NCBI GenBank assembly: GCA_014534235.1
Contig: JACVRW010000010.1
Coordinates: 1-44,158, forward strand
Source of the DNA: Thermoleophilaceae bacterium
GTDB lineage: Bacteria > Actinomycetota > Thermoleophilia > Solirubrobacterales > Thermoleophilaceae
Reading direction: 5' to 3'
Length of the DNA: 44,158 nucleotides
The translations under genes were made by a program, and so were the position numbers. The first letter of the stretch is position 1; every line of letters begins with the position of its first letter. The notes under the pieces were generated by a model. The model saw only the letters and a list, made by a program, of their open reading frames with translations, had not been told where the DNA came from and did not search any database. Shown here piece after piece: positions 31,704-39,846 of this stretch.

Positions 31704-32702
31704 GTGACCATCGACGTTTGGCTTCACAGCTTTGCCTACGCCCGGCGCACGGTCGAGCTTGCGCGCCGGGTCGAGGCGTGGGGGTTTGACGGCCTAAAGG
31801 TCGCCGACAGTCAGAACCTGACCGCGGACGTCTGGATCGAGCTCGGACTGATTGCCGCGGCCACTGAGCGGATCTGCGTGGGTCCCGGCGTCACCAACCC
31901 GGCGACCCGTCATCCGGCCGTGACCGCCTCGGCGGCAGCGACGCTTCAGCTCGAAAGCGGCGGGCGCGCCGTGCTGGGGCTCGGCCGGGGCGACTCCGCG
32001 CTGACGCAGATTGGGCGGCGTCCCGTACCCGTCGCTGAGCTCGAGTCGGCACTGGTGGCGATCCAGGGCTTCCTGCGGGGAGAGCAGGTGCAGGTCGACG
32101 GCGTCGCGAGCGCAATCGCCTGGATCGCAGACTCCGGCCAGCGGAAGGTGCCGGTCGCTGTGGCCGCCACCGGGCCGCACGTGATCGAGGTCGGTGCCCG
32201 ACACGCGGAGCGCGTCGACTTCACTGTCGGTGCGGAGCCCGACCGGGTGAGGTGGGCGGTCAACACGGCGCGCGAGGCGGAAGGCGGCAAGACGGTCTCG
32301 CTGGGCGCGTTTGTAAACGTCGCCGTGCATCCGGATCGCGCCGTTGCCCGCGATCTCGTGCGCGGCAGCACCGCGACCTTCGCTCGCTTCTCGACCGAGG
32401 GTGGTCCACCGGATGGGCTCTCGGAGATCACCAGGGCCGGGATCGCCCGCCTCGCATCCGAGTACGACGAGTCGCGCCACGGTCAGAGCCGCGCTCCCGC
32501 CGCTCGCCGGCTCGAGGACGAGTTCATCGACCGATTCGCGGTTTGCGGACCGGGGAACGAGGTGGCCGAGCGCCTTACTGCCCTCCGCGAGCTGGGCATC
32601 GAGCGGGTAATCGTGGTCCCCGGGTCACTGGACGCCGATCCCGCCGCGGTCGAGGAGTCAAACGAGCGCTTTGCGGATGAGGTACTGCCGGCGCTGCAGT
32701 GA
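31704..32702 (+). CDS. F420-type luciferase-like (LLM) oxidoreductase
   Basis: About 332 residues from GTG at 31704. The TIM-barrel begins VTIDVWLHSFAYARRTVELA, then RVEAWGFDGLKVADSQN, AAATERICVGPGVTNPATRH and GRAVLGLGRGDSALTQIGRR, all typical of 5,10-methylene-H4MPT reductase-like LLM enzymes. The C-terminus has DRFAVCGPGNEVAERLTALR and ELGIERVIVVPGS. Cofactor F420 is the usual partner in actinobacteria; FMN cannot be excluded. The frame is open to 31584, but family similarity begins near the GTG used here. The substrate is unknown. It is next to, and divergent from, the DUF1772 gene. Confidence 0.85.
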   Translation: MTIDVWLHSFAYARRTVELARRVEAWGFDGLKVADSQNLTADVWIELGLIAAATERICVGPGVTNPATRHPAVTASAAATLQLESGGRAVLGLGRGDSALTQIGRRPVPVAELESALVAIQGFLRGEQVQVDGVASAIAWIADSGQRKVPVAVAATGPHVIEVGARHAERVDFTVGAEPDRVRWAVNTAREAEGGKTVSLGAFVNVAVHPDRAVARDLVRGSTATFARFSTEGGPPDGLSEITRAGIARLASEYDESRHGQSRAPAARRLEDEFIDRFAVCGPGNEVAERLTALRELGIERVIVVPGSLDADPAAVEESNERFADEVLPALQ

Positions 32703-32909
32703 GCATGGAGAAGTCGGAGCTTCTGACCGCATCCTTGCCGCTCTCGGCCAGACTCTGAGCCGCCTCCCCCAGTGGACGTGCGCGCCAAGCCGCGCGGCGC
32801 TGCACTTGCGGTGGCGGGACACCGTGCTCGCCGGTTTAGCATTAGCTAGCTAGGCCGGACGCTCCCCCCGGGCTAGGGTGTGACCAGTTGACCGACGAGG
32901 GGGTGCACG

Positions 32910-33113
32910 ATGGCCGGAGGCGGGTTCTCGAGGCGCGGGCTCAGCCGCACGCTGCTCCGCCGTCTACTCTCCTCGCGCTGGTTCCGCCGCTACGCGCTCC
33001 GCCGTATCCTCTACTCGCGCACGTTCTGGCGGCTCGCCTTCCGGCTCGGGCTCTGGCGGTTCGTCTTCCGCTGGGTCCGTGCCTACGTCGTGAAGAGGCT
33101 CGCGGGTAGCTAG
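32910..33113 (+). CDS. Highly basic Arg/Trp/Phe-rich mini-protein
   Basis: A 67-residue frame: MAGGGFSRRGLSRTLLRRLL, then SSRWFRRYALRRILYSRTFW, RLAFRLGLWRFVFRWVRAYV and a short tail. It contains 17 Arg and 1 Lys, no Asp or Glu, and 13 aromatic residues. Arg lies every three to four residues from 37 to 57, so one face of a helix would be cationic and the other aromatic. A G-rich element (GAGGGGGTG) lies 6 bases before the ATG. This is like a membrane-active or nucleic-acid-binding peptide, but could also be a chance frame in GC-rich DNA. I recognise no family. Confidence 0.5.
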   Translation: MAGGGFSRRGLSRTLLRRLLSSRWFRRYALRRILYSRTFWRLAFRLGLWRFVFRWVRAYVVKRLAGS

Positions 33114-33272
33114 GCAGCCGTGCGGTCCCTGCCGCCCAACCTCTAGGTAACCCTTCTCGAGATTGAAGCTGTATGCCCAAGGCCGCTCGGGCGGTTGCGG
33201 GTGCCTTGAAGCACAGCCGGGCCGCCACTCACGCCGGCCGGCCGGCCGGCGCGCCGGCGTATCCTCGATGCC

Positions 33273-34181
33273 GTGATCGTTCCCTTCGCGCACGTAGGGG
33301 GCGGTGTCTTCGAGCCGTTGCAGCTGGTGCCACCGCTTGTGGCTCTGACGGCCTATGCCGTGCGCGCCCGCACGCTGGCCCGTCAGGGACGTCCGGTGCC
33401 CATGGCGCGCGCGGCCTCGTTCGCGCTGGGCATCGCGCTGGTGATCGCCGGGCTCACCACGCCGGTCGCCCACATCGGCGGGGAGCTTGTCCTCGCCCAC
33501 ATGGCGCAGCACCTCGCGATGGCGGACCTCGGGGCCCTCTTCCTGGTGCTCGGGCTGACCGGTCCGATCCTCCAGCCACTGCTGGCGACGCGGCTCGCGC
33601 GGAAGCTGCGCGTGCTCGCGCACCCCGTCGTCGCGTTCGTGCTGTGGGTGATCGACCTCTACGTCTGGCACCTGCCCGCCCTGTACGAGGCGTCGCTCAG
33701 CTCGGCCCCCGTGCACGCTCTCCAGCACACGACGTTCGTGTTCTTCGGCGTGACGATGTGGCTGGCGCTCCTCGGGCCGTTGCCCCAGCCGGAGTGGTTC
33801 GGCAACGGCGCGAAGCTGCTCTACATCGTGGGAGTGCGCCTGGCCGGCGCCCTGCTCGCGAACGTGTTCATCTGGTCCGAGACCGTCTTCTACCCCGCCT
33901 ACCGCCCCGGGCAGGCGAGCTGGCAGATCTCCCCGCTCGAGGACCAGGGGACCGCGGGCACGATCATGATGCTCGAGGGCAGCATCGTGACGGTCGTGCT
34001 GCTCGGGTGGCTCTTCCTGAAGACGGCGCGCGAGGCCGAGGAGCGCCAGGCGCTCGTGGAGCTCGCCAGCGCACGGGGGGTGGAGCTGAGCGACCGACGC
34101 GCCGCCCGGGCGGTCGCGGCGGGCCGCGGCGAGGAGCTCCGCCGGCGGCTCGACCGCTCGGCCGCGGACATCCCCGGCTGA
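33273..34181 (+). CDS. ctaG: Cytochrome c oxidase assembly protein, CtaG (caa3) family
   Basis: A 302-residue membrane protein with seven helices. It contains AHMAQHLAMADLGALFLVLG, YVWHLPALYEASLSSAPVHA and LQHTTFVFFGVTMWLALLGP, the His-rich blocks (H-M-x-x-H, W-H-x-P-x-x-Y, H-x-x-x-H) of the caa3_CtaG family, which delivers copper during oxidase assembly. A charged helical C-terminus (ARAVAAGRGEELRRRLDRSA) extends into the cytoplasm. GTG start. No oxidase subunit gene is in the window. A perfect hairpin closes the gene. Confidence 0.92.
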   Translation: MIVPFAHVGGGVFEPLQLVPPLVALTAYAVRARTLARQGRPVPMARAASFALGIALVIAGLTTPVAHIGGELVLAHMAQHLAMADLGALFLVLGLTGPILQPLLATRLARKLRVLAHPVVAFVLWVIDLYVWHLPALYEASLSSAPVHALQHTTFVFFGVTMWLALLGPLPQPEWFGNGAKLLYIVGVRLAGALLANVFIWSETVFYPAYRPGQASWQISPLEDQGTAGTIMMLEGSIVTVVLLGWLFLKTAREAEERQALVELASARGVELSDRRAARAVAAGRGEELRRRLDRSAADIPG

Positions 34182-34201
34182 GGGCGCTCAGCCGAGCGCC
34201 C
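34182..34201. terminator. Perfect hairpin between ctaG and azlD
   Basis: GGGCGCTC and GAGCGCCC pair fully around AGCC, immediately after the ctaG stop. The azlD stop (TCA at 34188-34190) lies within it, so it can end both convergent transcripts. Confidence 0.65.
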
Positions 34202-34498
34202 GTACGCACGCCGTTGCCACGGCGGCGACGAGGATCGTGACGAGCAGCGGAGTGCGCAGAGCACTGCGACAGCGGCCGCACCCAGGCCGGCGGCCCTGGC
34301 GTCGATCGCGAGCTGACCTTGGGCCGTAGCGAACGTCTCCGTAAGCACGAGGGCCGCGAGGAGGGCCGGGGCAAGGAGCGCGATTACGTTCAGCGCCGCG
34401 CGCGGTAGCTCGCGACCGCCGAGCGCCACCGGCCCCGCGGCTTTGAGCGTGGCCGTCGCGACTGCGAGACCCGCGATGGTCACCCAGGCAGCGGTCAC
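34188..34498 (-). pseudogene. azlD: AzlD-type branched-chain amino acid export subunit, frameshifted
   Basis: The start frame gives WVTIAGLAVATATLKAAGPV, ELPRAALNVIALLAPALLAA and LAIDARAAGLGAAAVAVLCA, the first part of AzlD. After about 34254 the expected ending TPLLVTILVAAVATACVRAL is found one frame over, with a stop at 34188-34190. One missing base explains this. The gene starts GTG, overlapping the azlC stop as GTGA, the usual azlCD arrangement. The total would be about 103 residues, the normal length for the family. Confidence 0.75.
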
Positions 34499-35166
34499 GG
34501 CGCGCGCAGCGCGATGAGCGCGGCGAGCGACGCGGCGAGCACCGCAGGCCGGGTGGGACGAGCGGGGATAGGAGGAGCGCGATCGCGTCGCCGCCGAGGG
34601 TGGCCGCCCTCGCCGTGGGCGACGGGACCTCCGCGGCGACGAGTCCGAGAACTAGGCGGGGAAGATCGCGTCGAGGCCGAGGGCCTCCGGGTCTCCTAGC
34701 GCCTCGCCGCCGAAGACGCCGATCGCGGTCCCTGCCACCCAGCCCGGGTACTGCGGGATCGTCGCGCCGAGCATGAGGTCGCGGTCAAAGCACCCGCCCC
34801 CGCGGGCGCCCAGCGCCCACGAAGCGTCGACGATGGCCTGTCCCTCGGCCGCACGGCGTACCACGCCGCCGGTGAGGGCGGGCGCCAGCGCGACGCCCAT
34901 CGGGAGGAACCGGGCGTTCAGCAGCGTGCCGGCCGCGATGGCGGCCGCGGCGTCGCCGCCGGCGGCCAGCACGGCGGTCGCCCGAACTGGCCGGCGCCGG
35001 GGAACACGATCGCCGACATCACGATCGGCGCCACGGTGCCCATGAGCGGCCGGGCGAGGACGCCGAACGAGACGCCCAGCACGAGCGCGGCCAGCCCGAA
35101 CGGGATGCCGGCACGCAGCCCCGGCCGCAGGTCCTCGAGCCGGTCGGCGATCCCGGGCGGGCGCAT
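34495..35166 (-). pseudogene. azlC: AzlC-type branched-chain amino acid permease, with three frameshifts
   Basis: Four segments in shifting frames make one AzlC protein of about 225 residues. They are IPFGLAALVLGVSFGVLARP to SAIVFPGAGQFG; TAVLAAGGDAAAAIAAGTLL to PQYPGWVAGTAIGVFGGEAL and LDAIFPA; LVLGLVAAEVPSPTARAATL to SPLVPPGL; and VLAASLAALIALRAP, ending at the azlD overlap. The breaks are near 34982, 34655 and 34544, and each is repaired by adding one base to a short G or C run. The protein sequence between the breaks is well kept. This is either very early decay or uncorrected single-base deletions in this part of the assembly. Confidence 0.75.
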
Positions 35167-35295
35167 GGCAGCCTCATCCCCCACTCCATAACCATCCCAA
35201 TGCCTTTGCCGGGAGCAAAGCATCGCTTGTACAGGACGTGTTCGACGTTCCGCGGGAATACGCAGCAAAAGGTCGAACGCGTGCGGAGGCGGTCT

Positions 35296-35396
35296 GCGAT
35301 CGCGGCTCCGGGTGGCAGTTCCCGATCGCGACTCGAGGGAGGCCGTTCCCGATCGCGCTCCCGGGTCTGCGAGAGGCGTTCCGCGATCGCGGCTCC
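35296..35396. repeat. Four imperfect repeats with core GATCGCG upstream of pspA
   Basis: GATCGCG followed by a CTC-containing block occurs at 35298, 35324, 35351 and 35385, with spacings of 26, 27 and 34 bases. The outer two are preceded by GC and read GCGATCGC, an 8-bp palindrome; the middle two are preceded by TTCCC. The array ends about 60 bases before the pspA ATG, where operators or promoter-proximal sites are expected. Confidence 0.6.
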
Positions 35397-35454
35397 GCGG
35401 CGCCGGGTAGTCTAGGTGCCTCGTACGGAGTCTCGAGCGTGAAGGAGGCGCGGC

Positions 35455-36219
35455 ATGCCAGGGCTTGGCGGTCGCATGTCGACGGTAATCAAGGCGAAGA
35501 TCTCGCGGATCCTCGATCGAGCGGAGGATCCCTCGGAGACCCTCGACTACGGCTATCAGAAGCAGGTCGAGCTGCTCCAGAACGTCAAGAAGGGCATCGC
35601 GGACGTGGTCACGTCCAAGAAGCGCCTGCAGATGCAGTCATCGAAGCTCGAGCAGCAGGTCGTGAAGCTCGACACCCAGGCCCGGCAGGCGCTCGCCCAG
35701 GGCCGGGAGGACCTGGCCCGCGCGGCGCTCGAGCGCAAGACCGTCGCGCAGACCGAGCTCCAGTCGCTCGACCAGCAGGTCACCGAGCTGGAGCGCCAGC
35801 AGGAGCAGCTGACCGAGAACGAGAGGAAGCTCCGGCAGAAGATCGAGGCCTTCCGGACGAAGAAGGAGGTCATCAAGGCCCAGTACTCGGCCGCCGAGGC
35901 GCAGGTCAAGATCTCCGAGGCCGCCCATGGCGTCGGAGAGGAGATGGCCGACGTGGGCCTCGCGATCCAGCGCGCCGAGGACAAGACCGAGCAGATGAAG
36001 GCACGGGCGTCCGCGGTCGAGGAGCTCGAGGCGGCCGGCACGTTCGACGACATCACGCAGCTCGGCCCTGGGCAGGACGACATCGACCGCGAGCTCGCGG
36101 AGCTCGGCGCGGGCGCGCAGATCGACGATGAGCTCGCGAAGATGAGGGCCGAGCTCGGCTCGGGCGGCGGCGAGGCGCGGGCGCTCGGGGAGGGCGAGAA
36201 GGGAGGCTCCCCCGGATGA
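35455..36219 (+). CDS. pspA: PspA/IM30 (Vipp1-like) membrane-stress protein
   Basis: A 254-residue, mostly coiled-coil protein. The N-terminus STVIKAKISRILDRAEDPSE matches helix 1 of PspA. Long coiled coils follow (VELLQNVKKGIADVVTSKKR, LQMQSSKLEQQVVKLDTQAR, QQVTELERQQEQLTENERKL), and the end is Gly/Glu-rich. It is an ESCRT-III-like protein that stabilises damaged membranes. A strong AAGGAGG lies ahead of the ATG. It is followed with ATGA overlap by PspAA, as in many actinobacteria. Confidence 0.92.
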   Translation: MPGLGGRMSTVIKAKISRILDRAEDPSETLDYGYQKQVELLQNVKKGIADVVTSKKRLQMQSSKLEQQVVKLDTQARQALAQGREDLARAALERKTVAQTELQSLDQQVTELERQQEQLTENERKLRQKIEAFRTKKEVIKAQYSAAEAQVKISEAAHGVGEEMADVGLAIQRAEDKTEQMKARASAVEELEAAGTFDDITQLGPGQDDIDRELAELGAGAQIDDELAKMRAELGSGGGEARALGEGEKGGSPG

Positions 36220-36494
36220 TCGTCCGCATCTCCGGCGAGGGGCAGTACGAGCTGCCGGACGGGGACGCGGACCGCCTGAACGAGCTCGACAATCGCGCGG
36301 TCGCCGCCGTCGAAGAAGGTGACGAGGGCGGCTTCCACGAGCTGTGGGACCAGATGCTCGAGCTCGTCGAGAGCGACGGCAGCCCGCTCGGCGACGACGA
36401 GCTAGTCGAGTCGGACGTGATCCTTCCGCCACGCGACATCACCTTTGAGGAGGCGCAAGGCGAGTTCACTGGGGAAGGTCTCATTCCGGACTGA
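36216..36494 (+). CDS. pspAA: PspA-associated protein PspAA
   Basis: A 92-residue acidic protein overlapping pspA by 4 bases: MIVRISGEGQYELPDGDADR, LNELDNRAVAAVEEGDEGG, HELWDQMLELVESDGSPLGD, then ESDVILPPRDITFEEAQGEF. These blocks match the PspAA domain found directly after PspA in many actinobacteria and archaea. Its role is thought to be regulation or assembly of PspA. Confidence 0.9.
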   Translation: MIVRISGEGQYELPDGDADRLNELDNRAVAAVEEGDEGGFHELWDQMLELVESDGSPLGDDELVESDVILPPRDITFEEAQGEFTGEGLIPD

Positions 36495-36501
36495 GGTGCG
36501 C

Positions 36502-36723
36502 ATGGACGAAGAGGTCTTCAATCTTTCGGTGCGGAAGTTCCTCAAGAAACTGGGCGTGACCGCGCAGCGGGAGATTGAGCTGGGCGTGCGGGATCAGATC
36601 GAGAAGGGAAGGCTCGCGGGCGCGGAGACGCTCGACGCACGCGCCACGGTGAGCGTGAACGGGCTCGAGCACGACATCCTCGTCACGGGGAAGATCGTGC
36701 TGTCTGACGGAGGCGACCGCTAG
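36502..36723 (+). CDS. DUF6494-type small protein
   Basis: A 73-residue protein starting MDEEVFNLSVRKFLKKLGVT, then AQREIELGVRDQIEKGRLAG, AETLDARATVSVNGLEHDIL, VTGKIVLSDGGDR. This matches the DUF6494 family, a short helix-helix-strand-strand protein without known role. It follows PspAA by 7 bases and is most likely in the same operon, so a role in membrane stress is possible. Confidence 0.8.
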   Translation: MDEEVFNLSVRKFLKKLGVTAQREIELGVRDQIEKGRLAGAETLDARATVSVNGLEHDILVTGKIVLSDGGDR

Positions 36724-36828
36724 CGAGGCCTTCCCCACCGCGCGCGCCGGGATGCGTGCCGAGGTTCGAGACGCCGCGGATTGCGAGGTGCCGCCACGGG
36801 TAGGCACCGCGTAGAGCGAGGAAGTTCC

Positions 36829-37224
36829 GTGCCGTTTCGCTGGATCGAGCACACCGGGGAGCTGGAGGTCGAGCTCGAGGCCGACAGCGAGCAGGGCCTC
36901 TTCGAGGCAGGCTTCGACGCTATTTGCGACCTCGTGTCGGGCGACGGGACGCCGGAGCGGATCGAGGTGCCGGTCGAGCTGACGGGCTCCGACCGCGCGC
37001 TGCTGATGGCAGATTGGCTCGGGGAGCTCGCGTTCCTGGCCGAGACGCGCGGGCTCGTGCCCGAGCGGCTCGAGTCGTTCGAGCTGGACGAGGACCGAGT
37101 GAGGGCGCTGGTGCAAGGCTCGGCCGGATACCCGGCGCACCTCGTGAAGGCCGTGACCTACCACCGCCTGTCGTTCGAGCGAGCGGACGGCGGCTGGCGC
37201 GCTCGGGTGGTGCTCGATGTCTGA
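36829..37224 (+). CDS. Archease
   Basis: A 131-residue archease, the activator of RtcB RNA ligase. FRWIEHTGELEVELEADSEQ matches the opening EHTA[DE][VL] block, in which this protein has Glu where Asp is common. LFEAGFDAICDLVSG, LMADWLGELAFLAETRGLVP and AHLVKAVTYHRLSFERADGG complete the fold; the last carries the conserved K-A-x-T-Y region. Archease speeds guanylylation of RtcB. GTG start at 36829 with GAGGAAG just upstream. It overlaps rtcB by 8 bases. Confidence 0.9.
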   Translation: MPFRWIEHTGELEVELEADSEQGLFEAGFDAICDLVSGDGTPERIEVPVELTGSDRALLMADWLGELAFLAETRGLVPERLESFELDEDRVRALVQGSAGYPAHLVKAVTYHRLSFERADGGWRARVVLDV

Positions 37225-38632
37225 GCTTCGCCGGGTCGGTGAGGTCGAATGGGAGCTGCCGGCGACCGGTCCGATGCACGTTCCGGGGCGCGTGTTCGCG
37301 GACGCCGAGCTGCTCGAGGCCCTCGGCGGGGACGGCTCGCTTGACCAGCTCCGGAACGTAGCGACGCTGCCCGGCGTGGTGGACGCCGTGCTGGCGATGC
37401 CCGACGTGCATCAGGGCTACGGGTTCCCGGTCGGCGGCGTCGCCGCGACGGAGCTACCCGACGGCGTGGTGTCGCCCGGCGGGGTGGGCTTCGATATCAA
37501 CTGCGGCGTGCGGTTGCTGGCCGCGCCGTTCGCCTTCGACGAGCTGGGTGACCGCCGGGAGGCGCTGGTTCACGAGATCTCGCGCACCGTCCCGGCTGGG
37601 ACGGGGCGGGGTTCGGGGCTCGAACTCGGCCGGGCGCAACTCGAGCGGGTACTGGTGGACGGCCCGCGCGCGCTCGAGGGGATCGGCACCCCCGTCGACG
37701 TCGAGCTGACGGAGTCGGCCGGGCGGCTCGATGGAGCCGACCCGCGCGCCGTCTCCGAGCGGGCGCGCCAGCGCGGATCGGACCAGCTGGGGACCCTTGG
37801 TTCGGGCAACCACTTCCTCGAGGTCCAGCGCGTCGACCGGGTGCATGACCGCGCCGCGGCGGAGGCGCAAGGCCTGGCGGAGGGGCAGGTGACGATCCTG
37901 ATCCATTCCGGCTCACGTGGCCTCGGCCACCAGGTTTGCACGGACTTCGTGAAGCGCTTTCAGGGTGCGCTCGACCGCTACGGCATCCGCGTCGTCGACC
38001 GCCAGCTGGCCTGCGCGCCCGCGTCGTCCGAGGAGGGACGCTCGTATCTCGCCGCGATGGCGGCGGCCGCAAACTTCGCCTGGGCCAACCGCCAGCTGAT
38101 CGCCCACCGGGTCCGCCAGGCCATCGCGCGGGTGCTGGGCGAAGAGGCCGCCGCCGGGACGAGGCAGGTCTATGACGTCGCCCACAACGTGGCGAAGATC
38201 GAGCGCTACGGCGGCCTCGAGCTATGCGTCCACCGAAAGGGCGCCACCCGCGCCTTCCCGCCCGGCTCGCGCGAGATCCCGGAGCGCTACCGGGACGTCG
38301 GCCAGCCTGTGTTCATCCCGGGCAGCATGGGTACGGCGAGCTATGTCCTGGCGGGGCGCGCGGGCGCCATGGAGCGCTCGTTCGGGACGGTCTGCCACGG
38401 TGCCGGTCGGCGCCTCAGCCGCACCGCCGCGCGCAAGCGGGTGAAGGGCGGTGACCTCCGACGTCAGCTCGAGGAGCAGGGGATCTCGGTGCGCTCCCCG
38501 TCTAACCGCGGGCTCGCCGAGGAGGCCCCCTTCGCGTACAAGGAGGTCGACAAGGTGGTCGAGGTCGTGGAGCGGGCAGGCCTCGCGGTGCGGGTGGCAC
38601 GGCTCCGGCCGGTCGGGGTGGTGAAGGGCTGA
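37217..38632 (+). CDS. rtcB: RNA-splicing ligase RtcB
   Basis: A 471-residue RtcB. Metal and catalytic blocks are all present: MPDVHQGYGFPVGGVAA, GGVGFDINCGVRLLA (with the metal-binding Cys), LGSGNHFLEVQRV, ILIHSGSRGLGHQVC, YDVAHNVAKIE, HRKGATRAFPPGSREI, VFIPGSMGTASYVL, and CHGAGRRLSR, whose His receives GMP. It joins RNA 2',3'-cyclic phosphate or 3'-phosphate ends to 5'-OH ends. Together with archease it serves RNA repair after endonuclease damage. The ATG at 37217 overlaps archease. Confidence 0.96.
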   Translation: MSELRRVGEVEWELPATGPMHVPGRVFADAELLEALGGDGSLDQLRNVATLPGVVDAVLAMPDVHQGYGFPVGGVAATELPDGVVSPGGVGFDINCGVRLLAAPFAFDELGDRREALVHEISRTVPAGTGRGSGLELGRAQLERVLVDGPRALEGIGTPVDVELTESAGRLDGADPRAVSERARQRGSDQLGTLGSGNHFLEVQRVDRVHDRAAAEAQGLAEGQVTILIHSGSRGLGHQVCTDFVKRFQGALDRYGIRVVDRQLACAPASSEEGRSYLAAMAAAANFAWANRQLIAHRVRQAIARVLGEEAAAGTRQVYDVAHNVAKIERYGGLELCVHRKGATRAFPPGSREIPERYRDVGQPVFIPGSMGTASYVLAGRAGAMERSFGTVCHGAGRRLSRTAARKRVKGGDLRRQLEEQGISVRSPSNRGLAEEAPFAYKEVDKVVEVVERAGLAVRVARLRPVGVVKG

Positions 38633-38681
38633 GCGATTCCGGGTCGCGCCCGGGTCGAGTTCGTCGGCGTCATCCCCGGGT

Positions 38682-38936
38682 ATGCGGGGACGGATGAGCT
38701 TCTGGATATCCGAGATCCTGCTGCTGGCCGCCGACAGCCCGGGGCCGCGGGGCGACAACCCCGAGACGCTCGGTGGCATCCTGATCGTCGTCGGGATCGT
38801 CCTGGGCGTGCTCGTGGTGGGCTTCGTCGGCTACCTCCTGATGCAGCGATTTGGACGCTCGCGGCACGGCGCGCGCCGCCGCCCCTACCGGCCCGGCAGG
38901 GTCGGCCGCGTCTGGGAGTTCCGCGGGCGCCGCTGA
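38682..38936 (+). CDS. Small single-pass membrane protein
   Basis: An 84-residue protein: FWISEILLLAADSPGPRGDN, then ETLGGILIVVGIVLGVLVVG, FVGYLLMQRFGRSRHGARRR and a basic tail. One membrane helix (about 30-53) is followed by an Arg-rich cytoplasmic tail. The length and layout recall DUF6479-like small actinobacterial membrane proteins, but I cannot assign it. The start may be ATG 38682 or 38694. Confidence 0.6.
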   Translation: MRGRMSFWISEILLLAADSPGPRGDNPETLGGILIVVGIVLGVLVVGFVGYLLMQRFGRSRHGARRRPYRPGRVGRVWEFRGRR

Positions 38937-38968
38937 GCGAACGCCTCTCGCCGCACCGCGACGCGCCG

Positions 38969-39742
38969 CTATGACGGCGCCGCCGCGCGGTTCGCCTCGG
39001 CCGCCATCAGCATCAGGCCGCCGTCGACCACGAACGAGCTGCCGGTCGCGTAGCGGGCATCGGGGGACGCCAGGAAGGCGACGATCGCCGCGATCTCGTG
39101 GGCGTGACCGGGTCGGTCGGCGGGGACCATCGGCCGGTCGAGAGTCCGTGGCTCCTCGTCCTCCGCGCCCGTCATCGGCGTGGCGATCTCCCCGGGCGCC
39201 ACGGCGTTCACCCGGATCCCGTGGTCGGCCAGCTCGAGCGCCATCACCTTGGTGAGCAGCCCGAGGCCGCCCTTGGCCGCGCAGTAGCCGGCGGCGTCGC
39301 GGAGCGGGATGTGCTCGTGCACCGAGGTGACGTTGACGATGCGCCCCGGCGTGCCGTTCTCGACCATGATCTGAGCGGCCCGCTGGGCGCACACGAACGC
39401 CCCGGTCAGGTTGACGTCGAGGGCGTCACGGAAGTCCTCGAGCGGGTACTCGAGGAAGCCGTGGCTCGACGCGCCCCCGGCATTGTTGACGAACACGTCG
39501 AGCCCGCCGAGCTCGTCCGCCAGGCGGGTGATCGTCTCCGCCGCCTCCTCGAAGCGCGTGACGTCGAGCTGCGAAACAGCGGCGCGGCGGCCCTCGCCCT
39601 CGACCTCGCGGGCGGTGTCCTCGGCGCCCTCGCGGTCGGTGTTCCACGTGATGCCGACGTCGAAGCCCTCGCTGGCGAGCCGCACGGCGGTCGCCTTTCC
39701 GATGCCCGAATCCGAGCCGGTGATGATCGCGTTGCCCGACAT
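38969..39742 (-). CDS. SDR family oxidoreductase
   Basis: A 257-residue classical short-chain dehydrogenase. The NAD(P) motif is TGSDSGIGKATAVRLASEGF, followed by NNAGGASSHGFL, the catalytic Ser in VNVTSVHEHIPL, YCAAKGGLGLLTKVMALELA (Tyr and Lys), and the C-terminal GSSFVVDGGLMLM. TWNTD after the second strand suggests preference for NADP. It resembles YgfF/glucose 1-dehydrogenase-type sugar or aldehyde reductases. No operon partner is seen. Confidence 0.93.
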   Translation of the reverse strand: MSGNAIITGSDSGIGKATAVRLASEGFDVGITWNTDREGAEDTAREVEGEGRRAAVSQLDVTRFEEAAETITRLADELGGLDVFVNNAGGASSHGFLEYPLEDFRDALDVNLTGAFVCAQRAAQIMVENGTPGRIVNVTSVHEHIPLRDAAGYCAAKGGLGLLTKVMALELADHGIRVNAVAPGEIATPMTGAEDEEPRTLDRPMVPADRPGHAHEIAAIVAFLASPDARYATGSSFVVDGGLMLMAAEANRAAAPS

Positions 39743-39846
39743 GGAAATCGCCTACCCGGTCGAGTGCGTTGCAATCCGTTTGCGCCTGGGCCGCCCGGTT
39801 TTCCTCGTTGACGGATGGGTATCGCTTCGCCGAGGAGGTGTTGGCA

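Noticed and set aside
35296-35390. GCGATCGC octamers as a HIP1-type element
   Set aside because: HIP1 is a genome-wide feature of cyanobacteria; here the octamer is seen only in the short array before pspA.
35281-35400. CRISPR array
   Set aside because: Repeats are short, imperfect and too close together, and no cas genes are near.
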